Below are positions 11,740 to 23,300 of a DNA stretch of 64,000 nucleotides, piece after piece; the stretch's first letter is position 1; each line of letters starts with the position of its first letter. The stretch comes from Chlorocebus sabaeus (Eukaryota; Chordata; Mammalia; Primates; Cercopithecidae): the NCBI RefSeq assembly GCF_047675955.1, contig NC_132926.1:18353826-18417825 (forward strand). The letters run 5' to 3'. The translations under genes and the position numbers were made by a program. Under the pieces are notes generated by a model. It made no database searches. It saw nothing but the letters and a program-made list of their open reading frames with translations, and was not told where the DNA came from.

Positions 11740-12890
11740 TTATTTGAAATGTCTTTATTTTTAACATTTAATGTTTTGCTTTTACAGCAAAGTTGCAAAG
11801 ATATTATGGAATTCCTGTTTTCTCATGCTGTTTACCCTATTATTAACACCTTCATTACTATGGTACATTTGTCAAAACTAATGAACAAATCTAGAATTAT
11901 CTCAAGTTTTTTTTCCCAGATATCTTTACTTTTTACCCAGAAGTCTTTTTCTTCTCCAAAATCCCATCTAGAATACCAACTATTATTATTACTAATATTA
12001 TTATTACTACCACATTATTCAAGCATCATGTCTTCTTAGGATTCTCTAGATTTTCCCAGATGAAATTTTCTTTTTTTGTGATGATTTTACCAGTTTTGAT
12101 AAATACTGGTCAGGTATTTCGTAGGTCAGGTATTCTTCCACTGAGGTTTCTCTAATGTTTTTCTTACGGTTAGACAGGAATATGGGTTTGGGAGCAGACT
12201 TACAGAGGTGAAGCTTCTTTCTCATCACATTATATCAAGGATACACACTGTCAACATGACTTAACAATTTTGAGGTTAACATTTATCAACTGGCTGAGTT
12301 AGTATTTGTCAGGCTTTTCAACTATAAAGTTCTTCTTTTCCGGGCTTTCTACGCTATATTTCTAGGGGAAAAATTCACTTTGTGCATCTCGCACTTAACA
12401 AGTAGAGACTTACATTCCAAGGGCAGGTATCCATGTAAATTATTTGTCATTCTTCTGCATGAGACTTCCCTACTCTTTCCCATTTACTTATTTATTCAGT
12501 CATTCAGTTATGTCAATATTAACGCATGAACATTTATTTTACACTTAGGGTTATAACCTAGTACTATACTATTTATTTAGATTCTGCCCAAATTATTCCA
12601 GCTTTGGCCATTGGGAGCTCTTCTAGTTGGTTCCTATATCCCTTTGACATGCCTCCATCATTTTGGTTTTTCAGCATTTCCTACTTTCTGGCTCCACAGC
12701 ATGCACCATGTTTTATCTTGAATATCCACTCCCCTGGACCTAAAATCAACCATTTATCCAAGGAGTGTTGGTTCCTTTCATTGGAGAATGGTTTTAGAAA
12801 CTAAGATCTGGAAGCTGGCTGTGCTTATTATAAATGGGATGCTGTTGCTTCCAGGTTCTCTCAACAGACAGAGTTGGAAAACAAATAGAA
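11740..12890. mobile_element. Ancient L1M-like 3' region
   Basis: About 1.15 kb matches, in order, an interspersed repeat I associate with 3' ends of old L1M elements: 'gcaaagatattatggaattc', 'tggtacatttgtcaaaacta', 'ctggtcaggtatttcgtagg', 'ctcatcacattatatcaagg', 'gctttggccattgggagctc' and 'tggagaatggttttagaaac'. It is probably in reverse orientation. Open frames here (11749-12039, 12046-12228 and 12604-12804) are fragments of the repeat. Confidence 0.6.
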
Positions 12891-13004
12891 TAGTGATAAT
12901 CCATGCCATCACACACAAGAAATGCAATGAATATAACAACTGCTAGAATTGTTCCGCCCTGCTAAGATATGTAACCAGGTTTTTGCAATGATTAAAAAAA
13001 TCAG

Positions 13005-13076
13005 TCCATCCATCCATTCACCCATCCATCCATCCATCCATCCATCAATCCATCCATCCATCTATCCATCCATCCT
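13005..13076. repeat. (CATC)n microsatellite
   Basis: About 72 bp of TCCA/CATC units with a few interruptions (attca, aatc, tctat). Confidence 0.95.
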
Positions 13077-13239
13077 TTCAAATGTACTAAGGCACTAACC
13101 CTTAACCTTAAGGAACTAAGTGTGTGGCTGCAGCAGAACGACAGAGAAGTAAACAGTTGCTTTTAGGTAAATGAGGTAAGTTTTTAGTACTTCGGTGGAA
13201 CAGAAGAGAGAGTTAAGAAACGGACTCACAAATAGATAA

Positions 13240-14605
13240 CATACATTTCCAAGAAATACTGCAAATGAATTGAATGGGAAAGGATAATGTCTTTAAAAAA
13301 TTTTGCTGGAACAACTGAATATTTACATATAAAATACTATTAATTCTTACTTAACATCATATCCAAAAATTAACTCAAAATGGATTGTAGACCTAAATGT
13401 AATCTCTAATACTATAGAAAATATAGACCTTTGTGACTTTGGTTTACAATTTAAGATTTTTAAAAGTATGATGGAAAAAATGGATAAGTGAGGCATCATC
13501 AAAATGAAAAAATTTGCTTTTCTAAATATGCTTTTAATAAATTGAAAAGGCAAGCCACATACTGGGAGAAAATATTTGCAAAGGATATATATCTCACACA
13601 AGATTGGACGTGGAAAAAATGTATATCTTTAATGAAGAACTTCTGTCTTGGCTATATAAAGAACTTTTACAACATAATTGTAAGGTAACAAACAACTTGA
13701 TTTTTAAATTGGGAAAAAATCATTGTACTTTTCTCCAAAAAGAAGATGTGAAACACATAAGCATATGAAAAGGTACTCAACATCATTAGTTCAGGGAAAT
13801 TCAAATTCAAGCCACAAGAATATATCAATATCACTTCATGTTGACTAGGAATGGCTAAAATTAATAACATCGACATTAGTGAGTGTTGGAGGTGATGGAA
13901 AACAATTGGAACTCAAATATAATGCTGGCAGTGATGCACAATGGTAAGCCATTTTATAAACAAGTAGTTTCTTATAAAGTAAATCATATGCTTCCCATGT
14001 GATAACATGTCTGTCCAAATATCTGTATTCACTCCCTACAGTTGCTATGAATAGAACGGTTCACAGCAGCTCTATGCATGATACTCTTAAATTGGAAGCA
14101 AAACAAATGGTCTATCAATGGATGAATGAATAAATAAATTGTGACATATCCATACAATGAGAAACTATTGAGTAATGGAAGGAAACAAACTACTGGTATA
14201 TGTAAGAATATGAATAAACTCTTATGTGTAATATTAAGTAAAAGAATACAGGTACAAATATATATGATAGAAGATAGATAGTATTATTCCATTTGTATAA
14301 AATGGAATATAAATAAATAGAATTCATTATGTATTAAATAGAGTGATATATTTTTATATAATAGAATTGATATGAAATTTTTAAAAGGTATAGTGATAGA
14401 ACAAAGGTATGTGGTTGCCAGAATGAGGATGGGAGTAGGGTATTTTATTGCAAAGGTGTAGACCTTCAGGATGATGGAAACTTTGTATCTCATATTTGTG
14501 TTGTGGTTACATGACTGCATTCATTTGTCAAAATGCATCAGATTTGTCAATATTATTGTATGCAAATTATACTTTAACAAACTGTGCATCAATAAATATT
14601 TTTAA
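13240..14605 (+). mobile_element. Ancient L1M (L1ME/L1MC-like) 3' portion
   Basis: Sense L1 ORF2 C-terminal region and 3' UTR, heavily decayed. Ordered blocks: 'aaaatggattgtagacctaa', 'gccacatactgggagaaaat', 'ggtactcaacatcattagtt', 'caatggatgaatgaataaat', 'aaggtatgtggttgccagaa', 'aattatactttaacaaactg'. The reading frame is destroyed, and the short open frames at 13347-13876 and 14284-14520 are debris. Confidence 0.7.
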
Positions 14606-17177
14606 TGAGTATTCTTTGGCCTAAGCATAAGGGGCTTTGTCTAGTGTCATAGGTAGGCTGGTAAGCAAATAATTATAATACCATGTGATCAGTGCTACAT
14701 CAAAATATGTACACATACTATTCATTCAGTTGGCTGCTCTGAGACTGGGACTTTACTAACCACTGCAATGAAAAGTGTTCTTACAGAATTTAAGGTCTGG
14801 GCAGGAAATAACTAATTCTATCTAAGATATAGGAAAAGACTTCATAGAGGTAATTTCAGAGTAGAGTCTTAATAAAGAAGGTCATGACAAAGAGAGAAAA
14901 GTATGTGCAAAAGTACTAGGACTATTAAATTTTATGGAATGTCATTAACATTGAAGTTAGCTTTGTGTGGCTTTTCCTAATCAGTGAAAACATATTCTCT
15001 GTGAAATCTCAAAATGTTGAATTTATGCATATTATCTATCTGATAGTATGATATGATCTCAAAGTTTGTGTTTTCTGGTTTTGGACTCATCTGAATCCCT
15101 ATTAAAATGCTAGGGAAAAATCATCAAATTTAGGTCTTATAAGGAAATAATAGATGCTTTCAAAAGGTAAAATTTGCCAGTAGTAAGATGTTTATGATTT
15201 ATTTTCTAAGTATTATCATTCAGATAAGCTAAAAAGGCCCAACGGCCAGAGATTGCCATTAACTTCTATCAACACAAGGATCTTATCTGTTTTGATCACC
15301 ACTGTATACTGTAGTGTCTGAGATCTGGAAAATGTCCAATAGCTATTTTTGTTGTTCAATGAATATAAAATCATGTTCTGATAGCTTATTTCACTCACTG
15401 ACTGTCTCACCATAGCTAAGAATGGCATCTGTAGATTGTTGGCCTCAATCATTGTGGGTTTTTTTTCCTCCGAAAATTCCCACTTTAACCTTCTACCCAA
15501 TGAATTTGAATAAATACATTAATATCCTAATGGTCTATGAAACTCATGACCAAACAGTTTAGATCATAGGTGAGAATCACAGAAATATTTATACATCTAA
15601 AACACCTGAATTTCCTTGCTGTCTAACTAAGCACTTCCTCTAGTCTCTGATTCCTCATGTATCTGGATGGTTATCATAAATCTGTATCTGTCTGATAGCC
15701 TAGTTTGTGATATCCTCAGAGATGTGTAGAACTGAACTGGTAAACCATGGACACTTACCCTGCAACCTGCCTGCAAACACTCTTAGAATAGTTAAATAAC
15801 TTGAAATCCAACTGAGTGACAGTAATGTTTATTTCAACACTTCCCAATTCAACAAAAAGGCAAACAAGGCAGACCTCCTAGCTTGTTTCATCACAAGAGA
15901 ATGAAATGGGGTTCAACATAATTGCATGAGAAATGATGGGTTGGATTTGCTGGTAATTCAAGAGCTAGGGAATCAGTTCAGCTCATTTCTGGCATTTTGA
16001 CACAGGCTTTTCTATCTGTGTTTATTCTTTTTTCCTCTCACGTTATATGAGTGGAGAATCCCTTTCCTTTCTGAATTGAAAGAAACACAATTACAAATTA
16101 TAAATCACCTTTACCTTACTTTCACTTGATGTTGCTGACCAATAAATTAAAATAGCAATAAATTTATCTATTATTGTTAAGGGAAGTAGAAACCCAGACA
16201 CCTAGATTTAACCATAGTTTCTCTGAAAAACGTCTTGTGAAGTCAGCTTAAGGAGAGTATGTTAGCTTTAAATTAGTTTTCAATTAGTTCAAAAGCAGGA
16301 ACATGAATAACCAAAGAAAAAATTTCCTTTGGAACTCGTAACAGCAGATACTTATTTTATAATGTTAAAAAGTATCTCTGTGGGTAAAGCTTTGAACCAC
16401 AAGCTAGGAGGTCTGCTTTGTTTGCCTTGCTAGGCCATTATTTCACCTTGAGAATTTGAATAAGACCCTTGAATAATGTGTATCTCATTTTCCTTATCCT
16501 TTGAATAGCAATACTACTTTACATACCACTACAAAGTTTTCTCTGAAAATCGTCTCACAATATATGAGAAAATACTTAAGAAAGTATTATGCAATGTACA
16601 AATATTTGTTATCACATAGACTCTTTTGTGTACACATAGTATTGTGTTAAATCCTATAGAGAATTTACTCAGGAAGACAGAATCATCAGGGCTAGTCAAC
16701 CCTGATTGGTTTTTAAGTAACCACTTAAAAATTCTGTTATGACCTTTCAAAAAGCAAAGAAAGGCTCATGTATTTTTGGCTTCTCTAGATGCTGAGTAAT
16801 TCAGGGTCTGAAGAGAGGAAAAACTAGTTGAATTTGTTAAGTGCTTTCATTGAGATGACCAAGGTAAATAACACAAGATATAAATATTGAATATTGACTA
16901 TAATACTATCCCTTGCCCTCAGAGTTTAGAGTTTAGCTGACATAAGTGTAGACAAATTATAATTCGATCTTCCCCCAAAATATCCTCCAAATGCAAATTG
17001 TTAAATTCAAAATTCCCCAGTCTCCATGTCCTCGTATCCTCTGTGTTTCTCTCTTCAACTACAGCAATTATTCATGTCCTTATTCTGACACCACTGAGCT
17101 CTACTGTGTCTTTGACCCCTTTACTTCTTCTCTCTGCCAACTCCACCCCACATCTTTATTTTTCTTCCCTATCCATC
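14606..17177. other. Unassigned sequence holding a long inverted repeat
   Basis: No transposon family or exon recognised across about 2.5 kb. It contains a 30-bp inverted repeat (arms 15857-15886 and 16399-16428), annotated separately. Open frames at 15216-15500 and 16529-16750 (-) and 16991-17210 (+, two frames) have no recognisable domain. Confidence 0.4.
15857..16428. repeat. 30-bp inverted repeat pair separated by 512 bp
   Basis: The left arm (15857-15886) reads aaggcaaacaaggcagacct then cctagcttgt. The right arm (16399-16428) is its reverse complement with one mismatch (29/30). Similarity stops abruptly outside and inside the arms as far as I can see. A match of this length is far beyond chance in 64 kb. 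The arms could be two copies of one unknown short repeat or the result of a local inverted duplication. Confidence 0.85.
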
Positions 17178-17455
17178 TGTCTTAGTCCATTGTGTGTTGC
17201 TATAAAGTAATACCCAACACTGGGTAATTTACAAAAAGGAAAAAAGTGTATTTGGCTCATGTTTCTGCTAGCCATAATATTAGACATCTGGTGAAATCTG
17301 CAGGCTCTTCCACTCATGGCAGAAGGTTAAGGAGAGCTGATGTGGACACAAATTATATAGTGAGAAAGGAAGAAAGTGAGCGAGAGAGAGAGAGAAGTGG
17401 GGCGAGGGGGGAGGGGTAGGGAGGGCAGGCTCTTTTTTAACAACTAGAAGAGATA
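17178..17455 (-). mobile_element. Truncated ERVL-MaLR LTR (MST-like)
   Basis: Begins 'tgtcttagtccattgtgtgt', the reverse of a MaLR LTR 3' end, and continues through 'gggtaatttacaaaaaggaa' and 'cactcatggcagaaggttaa' to an expanded GA-rich tract at 17376-17430, then breaks off after 'caggctcttttttaacaact'. Confidence 0.8.
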
Positions 17456-17604
17456 TGTATGTGTTTACTCTTTGTTACCTCTTTCCTCTTCCTGATTTCT
17501 CAAAAAAAAAATCACAATCACAGATTGATCAATTCCATTCAACAAACATTGGAATCTGAATCTGTCCAGTTCTCTCAAGTCCTACTTCTACTTCTCTAAT
17601 TCCA

Positions 17605-17720
17605 TCAATCATTCATTCAAGAAAGTTCTTTTGAATGCCCACTCCATGCCAGGCACTGTGCTACAAGCTCTGGAAAAGCACTATGATCAAGCTAGATATC
17701 TGAGCTTTCATGGAGCCTCT
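17605..17720 (-). mobile_element. L2 3'-end fragment
   Basis: Antisense L2 terminus: 'caatcattcattcaagaaag', 'tgccaggcactgtgctacaa', 'tttcatggagcctctataac'. Confidence 0.65.
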
Positions 17721-17739
17721 ATAACCTTTCCTGAATTAT

Positions 17740-18200
17740 TGCTATAGCCTCATAATTTGTCTCATTTTCTCCAAATATGTTGGCTTCCAAATTATTTTTT
17801 ATATTGTAGTCAGAATTTTTTTTCTAAAATGAAATTTTAGCTATGATACTCCTTGGCCATGATACTCCTAGGTGGATCTTTATTGCTCTTAGGATAAAGC
17901 CCAGGTTTCTTAACATACCCTACAAGACCCAACGTGACACAGCCCCAACTTGTATTTCTGGACTTAGGCTTCCAATACTCCCCCTAAATTTTTTCTTTTA
18001 TCTTGAGCAATATGATCCAGCCACATTTTCAATTTCTGTAAGCCACAATGCTATTTCCCACTTAGCACACTACTTTTTCTACATGAAGCACTCTCCTCTT
18101 AATCTGGTTGCTCACTTTTTCTAAGGAGCAATGTAAACCCGACCCACTCACTAAAGCTGTGCTCCACTCTCTTCTTCATTACTCTTCATGGCATCTTCTA
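17740..18200 (+). mobile_element. L2 LINE fragment, sense orientation
   Basis: Sense L2 blocks: 'tattgctcttaggataaagc' (after the site of the usual 'tcaatggctccccat' block), 'accctacaagacccaacgtg', 'ctccactctcttcttcatta'. The 93-codon open frame at 17843-18124 is decayed L2, not a host gene. Confidence 0.55.
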
Positions 18201-18520
18201 GGATGTTATGCTGATGTTTAAAACATAGTTTTGATTTAGCTTTTTTCCTTATACTAATATTATCAAATTATTCTAATACAAAACCCTTGTATATGGTGGC
18301 ATTGTCCGTATCACTGTAAAGATAGTATACCTACTGGTAGGGAAATAAGTCTCAACCAATGGTATGCAGGTTTATCTGTGAAAATTTTAAAAGTACAAAT
18401 GCTTATACGAAGGCCTAACCCCAGATGTACAAAATCATAATTGTATGGTATAACACAGTTATAAGTTTTTTTTAAGTTCTCAAGGTAATCTGATCCTCAG
18501 TTATGTTAAGAAAAACTACA

Positions 18521-18522
<2 letters not shown>

Positions 18523-18556
<34 letters not shown>

Positions 18557-18584
18557 GGAGAGAGAGAAAGAGAAAGAGAGAGAA
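18523..18584. repeat. (CA)n followed by (GA)-rich microsatellite
   Basis: About 15 CA units run directly into an AGAGAGAAAG purine tract. The compound arrangement makes both Z-DNA (CA) and triplex (GA) structures conceivable. Confidence 0.9.
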
Positions 18585-18620
18585 AAAAATGGAAAAAAAG
18601 AAGATGAACACTACACTGGA

Positions 18621-18826
18621 TCAGTAATTTTTAAAGTGTGACGTGGTCCCTGGACCTCTAGCAACAGCATAATTTAGACACTTGTAAAAAAACACCAATC
18701 CTTGGATCATGCCCAAGATATATTGAATCAGAAACCCCATAAAAGGTGGGGCCTATCGGTCTGTATTTTCAAGAGTCCTCAAGGTGTTTTTGATATAATG
18801 TTAGAAGACCACTGCCTTAGACCAAC
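18621..18826 (+). mobile_element. MER5A-like hAT-Charlie DNA transposon remnant
   Basis: Non-autonomous hAT element: 'gtggtccctggacctctagc', 'ttgaatcagaaaccccataa', 'ggtggggcctatcggtctgt', then terminal 'agaagaccactgcc'. It has no coding capacity. Orientation is given relative to my recollection of the consensus and is uncertain. Confidence 0.7.
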
Positions 18827-20863
18827 CTTATGATTAGGATAATATATCCTATACTAAACTATACATGCAGAGCACGATATGGTAGTTGATTATAGCAGAC
18901 TTTCCCTTTGAGACTAAGCATGGTTTCAGAATCCTTCTCAACCTAGAGATCCAGGAAACCACTGACAATCAGAGTTACAACCTTAGTTGAAATCTACCTT
19001 TGATTTCTTTATTATCATTTCATACAGGATTCATGTTGCTTCTTGTTACACAGAAAATTTATTAAGACATACAGGATTAAACAATGGGAAAGAATGATTG
19101 GGCATGAAGACAAGAACTTTCCGATGTTCTTGAGGAAGGAAAGAACAAAAGGAATAATGTGAAGGAAAGTATCTCTAAATGCAGGGAATATTGGAGACAA
19201 CAGTGGAGAGAAACCACATAAAGAGGAAACATAACAGGCCATTATAGGGAAAATGGACTGGAGTTGATAATGAACAGAGTTTTTAGCTATCATATATTTT
19301 AAAGCCAATCAAATTAATTTATACTTGCACAGAGTATTGAACCCTATAACTCAGAGCCTAATGCCTGAATTTGATATAGAGTATAATGATGGCAGGAATT
19401 TTCCTAACTGATCAGTCTCATTCAATGAGAAACAAGAAGTAAATAAACATTTTCAAATTGGTTAAATGTACAGCAGTATTTCCAAATAGGCTAAATTTTA
19501 AGAATGCAAGATAATTTTGAGAATTTCTGAGTTTCAAAAAATACTATACTGGGCTTAACGCAATTAATGCCTAAGCTTTTCAGATTCATTTATTTTATTT
19601 TTATTAAAAAGTCATTTTATTTTACAAATGAAATCACCTCTGAGCTACTAATGCTTCCCTTCTTTGAAAGGAACAGGAAATTTTATAGGAATATCCACAG
19701 TTTTTATTTATCCAAACCATTAGAGGTTTGACGCCTCAAAAGGTCCAGAATCATGTATAAATAGGAGTAACCAGAGTGTTTGAAATGTATTTATAATGGC
19801 CCCATTTAATAAATATCTCTCATACTTTCCATTATTTTACAATATTTTGAAAGCCTAAATAGTCTTATTTGAATGTTATGTTTCCATGCTGAAATTTGTG
19901 TAACTTTGCTGTCACCAACAGGTTACTGCGTGAATTAAATGTTTTCATCTCAGTATGTTTTCATTGTATCTCACAGTTAAAAATAGAGGAATACACTACA
20001 CTGTTATTTTTCTTAAACTTGAGATGTTCTGTAGAGCACAATTAAGCATTAACATATTACATCTGGGGAGGTGATTATTATTTTTTCATTTGCCTGAAGA
20101 GGATAGTGTGGACATGTATCAGCCAAAGAGCCATTTTTATTTTTTTTTCTAGCAGCAGATTTATTTCTCCATTAAATGTAGAAAGATCATCAATATCCAC
20201 TACATGGCTTCAATTAACTGAACATTTTGTCAACCACTGCTATTCTCCAGCTGCCGGATATACCCTATAAGAGAATAGAGAATCTGTCCTGTTTTCTCAT
20301 CTTCCTTCTCAATTTAACAAAAGAAAATAGAATGACAAGAGGATATTAAAACTAAGCCTACCTTTTAGTTGACATCTGCACTTCTAGAGACAATTTGTGA
20401 AAAGACATATAAAGAAAGGACCAGTGTAAAGACAGGAGTACAAAGGTATTGAAGATGTGTCTCTTCCCCCTACCTCATTCCATATTCAACTACCTTGGTT
20501 CTTGTGTTTCCCAGAAAATCTCAGCATTGAGGCAAAAAAAAATTCAGGCAGTATTTTTCTTCTGCCAAGAGAGAAATACTCAAGCAAGTTATTGGGTCAA
20601 GTATCAAATAACACAGATTGTTCATTAATGTAATTTCATATTATGACAGATACCTTGTGATTCTATTATATTTTAATAATCCAGGCTGTTTTGTTCCTAT
20701 TAGATAATTTTAAAGGTTTCACTAAACCTAAAATATCCTAGATGGAGGCAGGAAATTAAAACTTGTATTTAATATTAATGTGGCTTTTAATAAAGAATGT
20801 ATAAAAATTTACAGTTATATAGGTGATGACATGAGAGTAAGAACATATATTCTCTCTCTCTCT
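18827..20863. other. Unassigned sequence
   Basis: No repeat or exon recognised over 2 kb, apart from a short motif (18921-18965) shared with 61859-61903. The 97-codon open frame at 19015-19308 (-) has no recognisable domain. A CT-rich tract at 20851-20863 precedes an Alu tail. Confidence 0.4.
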
Positions 20864-21158
20864 TTTTTTTTTTTTTGAGATAGAGTCTTGGTCTCTCTCC
20901 CAGGCTGGAGTACAGTGGCATGATCTTGGCTCACTGCAATCTCTGCCGCCCGGTTTCAAGCAATTCTCCTGCCTCAGCCTCCTGAGTAGATGGAACTATA
21001 GGCATGTGCCACCACACCTGGCTAATTTTTGTATTTTTAGCAGAGACAGGGTTTCACCATGTTGGCCAGGTTGGTCTGGAACTCTTGACCTCAGTTAATC
21101 CTCCTGCCTTGGCCTCCCAAAGTGCTGGGATTACAGGTGTGAGCCACCACACCCAGTA
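20864..21158 (-). mobile_element. Alu SINE (AluS/J-type)
   Basis: Antisense Alu beginning with a T-tail and ending 'gtgagccaccacacccagta'. Both monomers are present. No clear target-site duplication could be read, and the CT run to the left may have blurred it. Open frames 20756-20959 (-) and 21004-21240 (+) are Alu translations. Confidence 0.93.
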
Positions 21159-21569
21159 TGATGTTACATTCAAGTGTAGCCCATATGTACAGATTGATTT
21201 AGACTATCTGAAAGAGCTATTCTTTTTTTTTTTATGCTGATACTTATTTAGTCATGTATCTACAATGTGATTAGTAAAGTACTAGATGATTGGGGTGCAA
21301 ATCTCCACTTTAAGTATTGTCTAGTTGGGGTTATGTGACAACACTAACCAATACTTATATTAGTGTGACAAGAGTAATAATGGATGCGTGCATACACACG
21401 TGTGTGTGAATATGGAACCAGAAGAATAAGAACCTAAGGCACTAGGGAGTGAGTATGGAAGACTTTCTCAAGAAAAAGTTATGTGAGATGAGTTTTCCTA
21501 ATTTTAATTAGATCATTTCATGATAAAAGAACACCTTTGATGAAGACATGAAGATATTCCCTTGGTTGT
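21159..21569. other. Unassigned sequence
   Basis: Nothing recognised. Confidence 0.45.
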
Positions 21570-21775
21570 TGTCTTTACTAGAACAATGACAAGGCAGGCT
21601 TTGTACAACTGTACAATGTGCTTTAAAGGAAATCACCTCCATTAATCCCCCCAATGAACCATGAGACATATTACTATTATCATCTCTCTAAAGGGTAAAC
21701 AGTAAACCCAAAGTCAAACATGTTGGATTATAGTTCAGGGAATCTTATTCCAGAGCCCATTTGGTGCAATATTGG
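21570..21775 (+). mobile_element. MIR SINE remnant
   Basis: MIR-like order: 'tgtacaatgtgctttaaagg', 'catgagacatattactatta', 'aaacccaaagtcaaacatgt', 'cttattccagagcccatttg'. Confidence 0.55.
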
Positions 21776-22039
21776 AGATGGGATGGCTCTTCTCGGAACA
21801 TTCTATTTTTCTCCATGACTAAGAATCTGTTGTATTTGGGGTAGGAGCTACAAGAGGTGACACAAATAAGAAGTGAAAGTCTGAGAAAAGATGATCTTTA
21901 TATGTGATAATGCCAAGTGTGGATTTTTATTCTGTTGACTACATGGTGGTATTGTAGCATTTACAGAAAGGATAGACAAAATTAAGTAGTAATTATGTAT
22001 TAATTTTATAATGACTATGTATTAGTTTTATAAAAACCA

Positions 22040-23300
22040 GTGAAGTAGACAGAAGTAATGTTAGAGCTGGGAAATAACTTAAGAAACTATGACAATATTT
22101 TAAGCAGAAGCTAAGAGCTTGAACTGAGTGAGTGGGAGTTGAGAAATAGACAAAGTCAGGAGAAATGGACAGGGAAATTCTATAGGACTTTTCAACATTG
22201 AAAATGTGGAGAGAGGTAGAAAAAAAAGGAATCTGCGGTGACTTTCATGTTAACAGTCTGAGTTACATTTGGATCGTAGTAACTCCTGCTGATAGAAAAT
22301 ATAGGAAGAAGACACATTTGGGAGTGGAGTGAAGAAAATGATGAACTCTCTTTGGGAGTGGAGTGAGGGATGATGTAGCTGACATACCTATAGAGAATAT
22401 CACGGCAGTTGACTGGAATGATCTTGGATGCAGAGACTAAGCCCAGATTGTGTATCTGTGTGTAATGAATTTCTAGGCTGTTGAAGTTGTGCCAGATGGC
22501 TAGATTGACTAGGAGAGTATGTACAAGTAGAAGATAAAGTGATCTAGATGTGGGGAAAAAAAAAATCCCATGAGAGGGGCTGAGGGGGAGAAAAAAAGCC
22601 AGTAAAGAGAGACAAAAGCAGAAAAAAATCTGGTAGAGAAAATTCTGGAATATAGGCAATATCATAAATGTTAAATAATGCAGAGAATGTAAGTTAGATA
22701 AGGACTTTAACATGTCTACTGAATGTGGCCTTAGAATGGACAATTTTGGTTGAGTTGTAGGGAAAAGGGTAGACTATGGTCATATGAGAAAGAGATTTGA
22801 GTGTCCAGGCAGTAGAGGTGCTGAAGTGATGCATCATGGGATCTAGAAGGGCTAGAGAAGAAATTAATGGTAGGTAGAACCTAGGAACTAGAGGTTGTGA
22901 TTAATTTAAAGGGTAGAAGTTGTCTCATCAAGGCACTAAGGAAATTGAAAGAATGAGAGGTTATAGTGAAACAATGTATCACTACCTTTTAAGATTCCAG
23001 AGGTCAGACATCTCTGAGCAATTATACTGCCTAGGGATTTGGCCATGAATAGAGTCAAAGGGAATGGAAATGAAGGTCATTAGAGGAGAGAAGGTTAGAA
23101 ATTTAAATAGGTGGCCATGCAAATGTTTGAAGCACCTGAGGCAGCTGACAGAGTAGGAGTAGAAAGGGAGACTGAGGCAGGAGCCAATTCCCAGAAGTAC
23201 AAGGTTTGAGGAGCAGGGTAAGAAAAGAGACCAGTCAGTTAGCAGGAGTCTCATGCACAGATGGTTTTCTCAAGCAGGTGGATAAACAGTTTAACAGTGG
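22040..23300 (-). mobile_element. L2 LINE remnant reaching into the reverse transcriptase region
   Basis: The + strand is antisense L2. 'aatgcagagaatgtaagtta' followed by 'gataaggactttaacatgtc' aligns with the L2 segment just upstream of the catalytic core, and 'gatcttggatgcagagacta' lies on the 3' side. The 183-codon open frame at 22192-22743 (-) is in the sense direction of the L2, but I see no FADD/YADD-type catalytic motif and the frame is not a conserved L2 protein. A 16-bp direct repeat (tttgggagtggagtga at 22317 and 22351) shows a small local duplication. Confidence 0.55.

Noticed and set aside
13005..13076. Regularly spaced repeats that could suggest a CRISPR-like array
   Set aside because: Simple CATC microsatellite with no unique spacers, in a primate genome.
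17178..17455. Possible complete endogenous retrovirus with nearby LTRs
   Set aside because: The LTR pieces in the window are solo or truncated, from different subfamilies, with no gag/pol/env-like sequence between them.
22192..22743. 183-codon - strand open frame, among the longest outside the full-length L1
   Set aside because: Lies in the sense direction of a decayed L2. It lacks the catalytic RT motif and is a chance-open, pyrimidine-rich frame.
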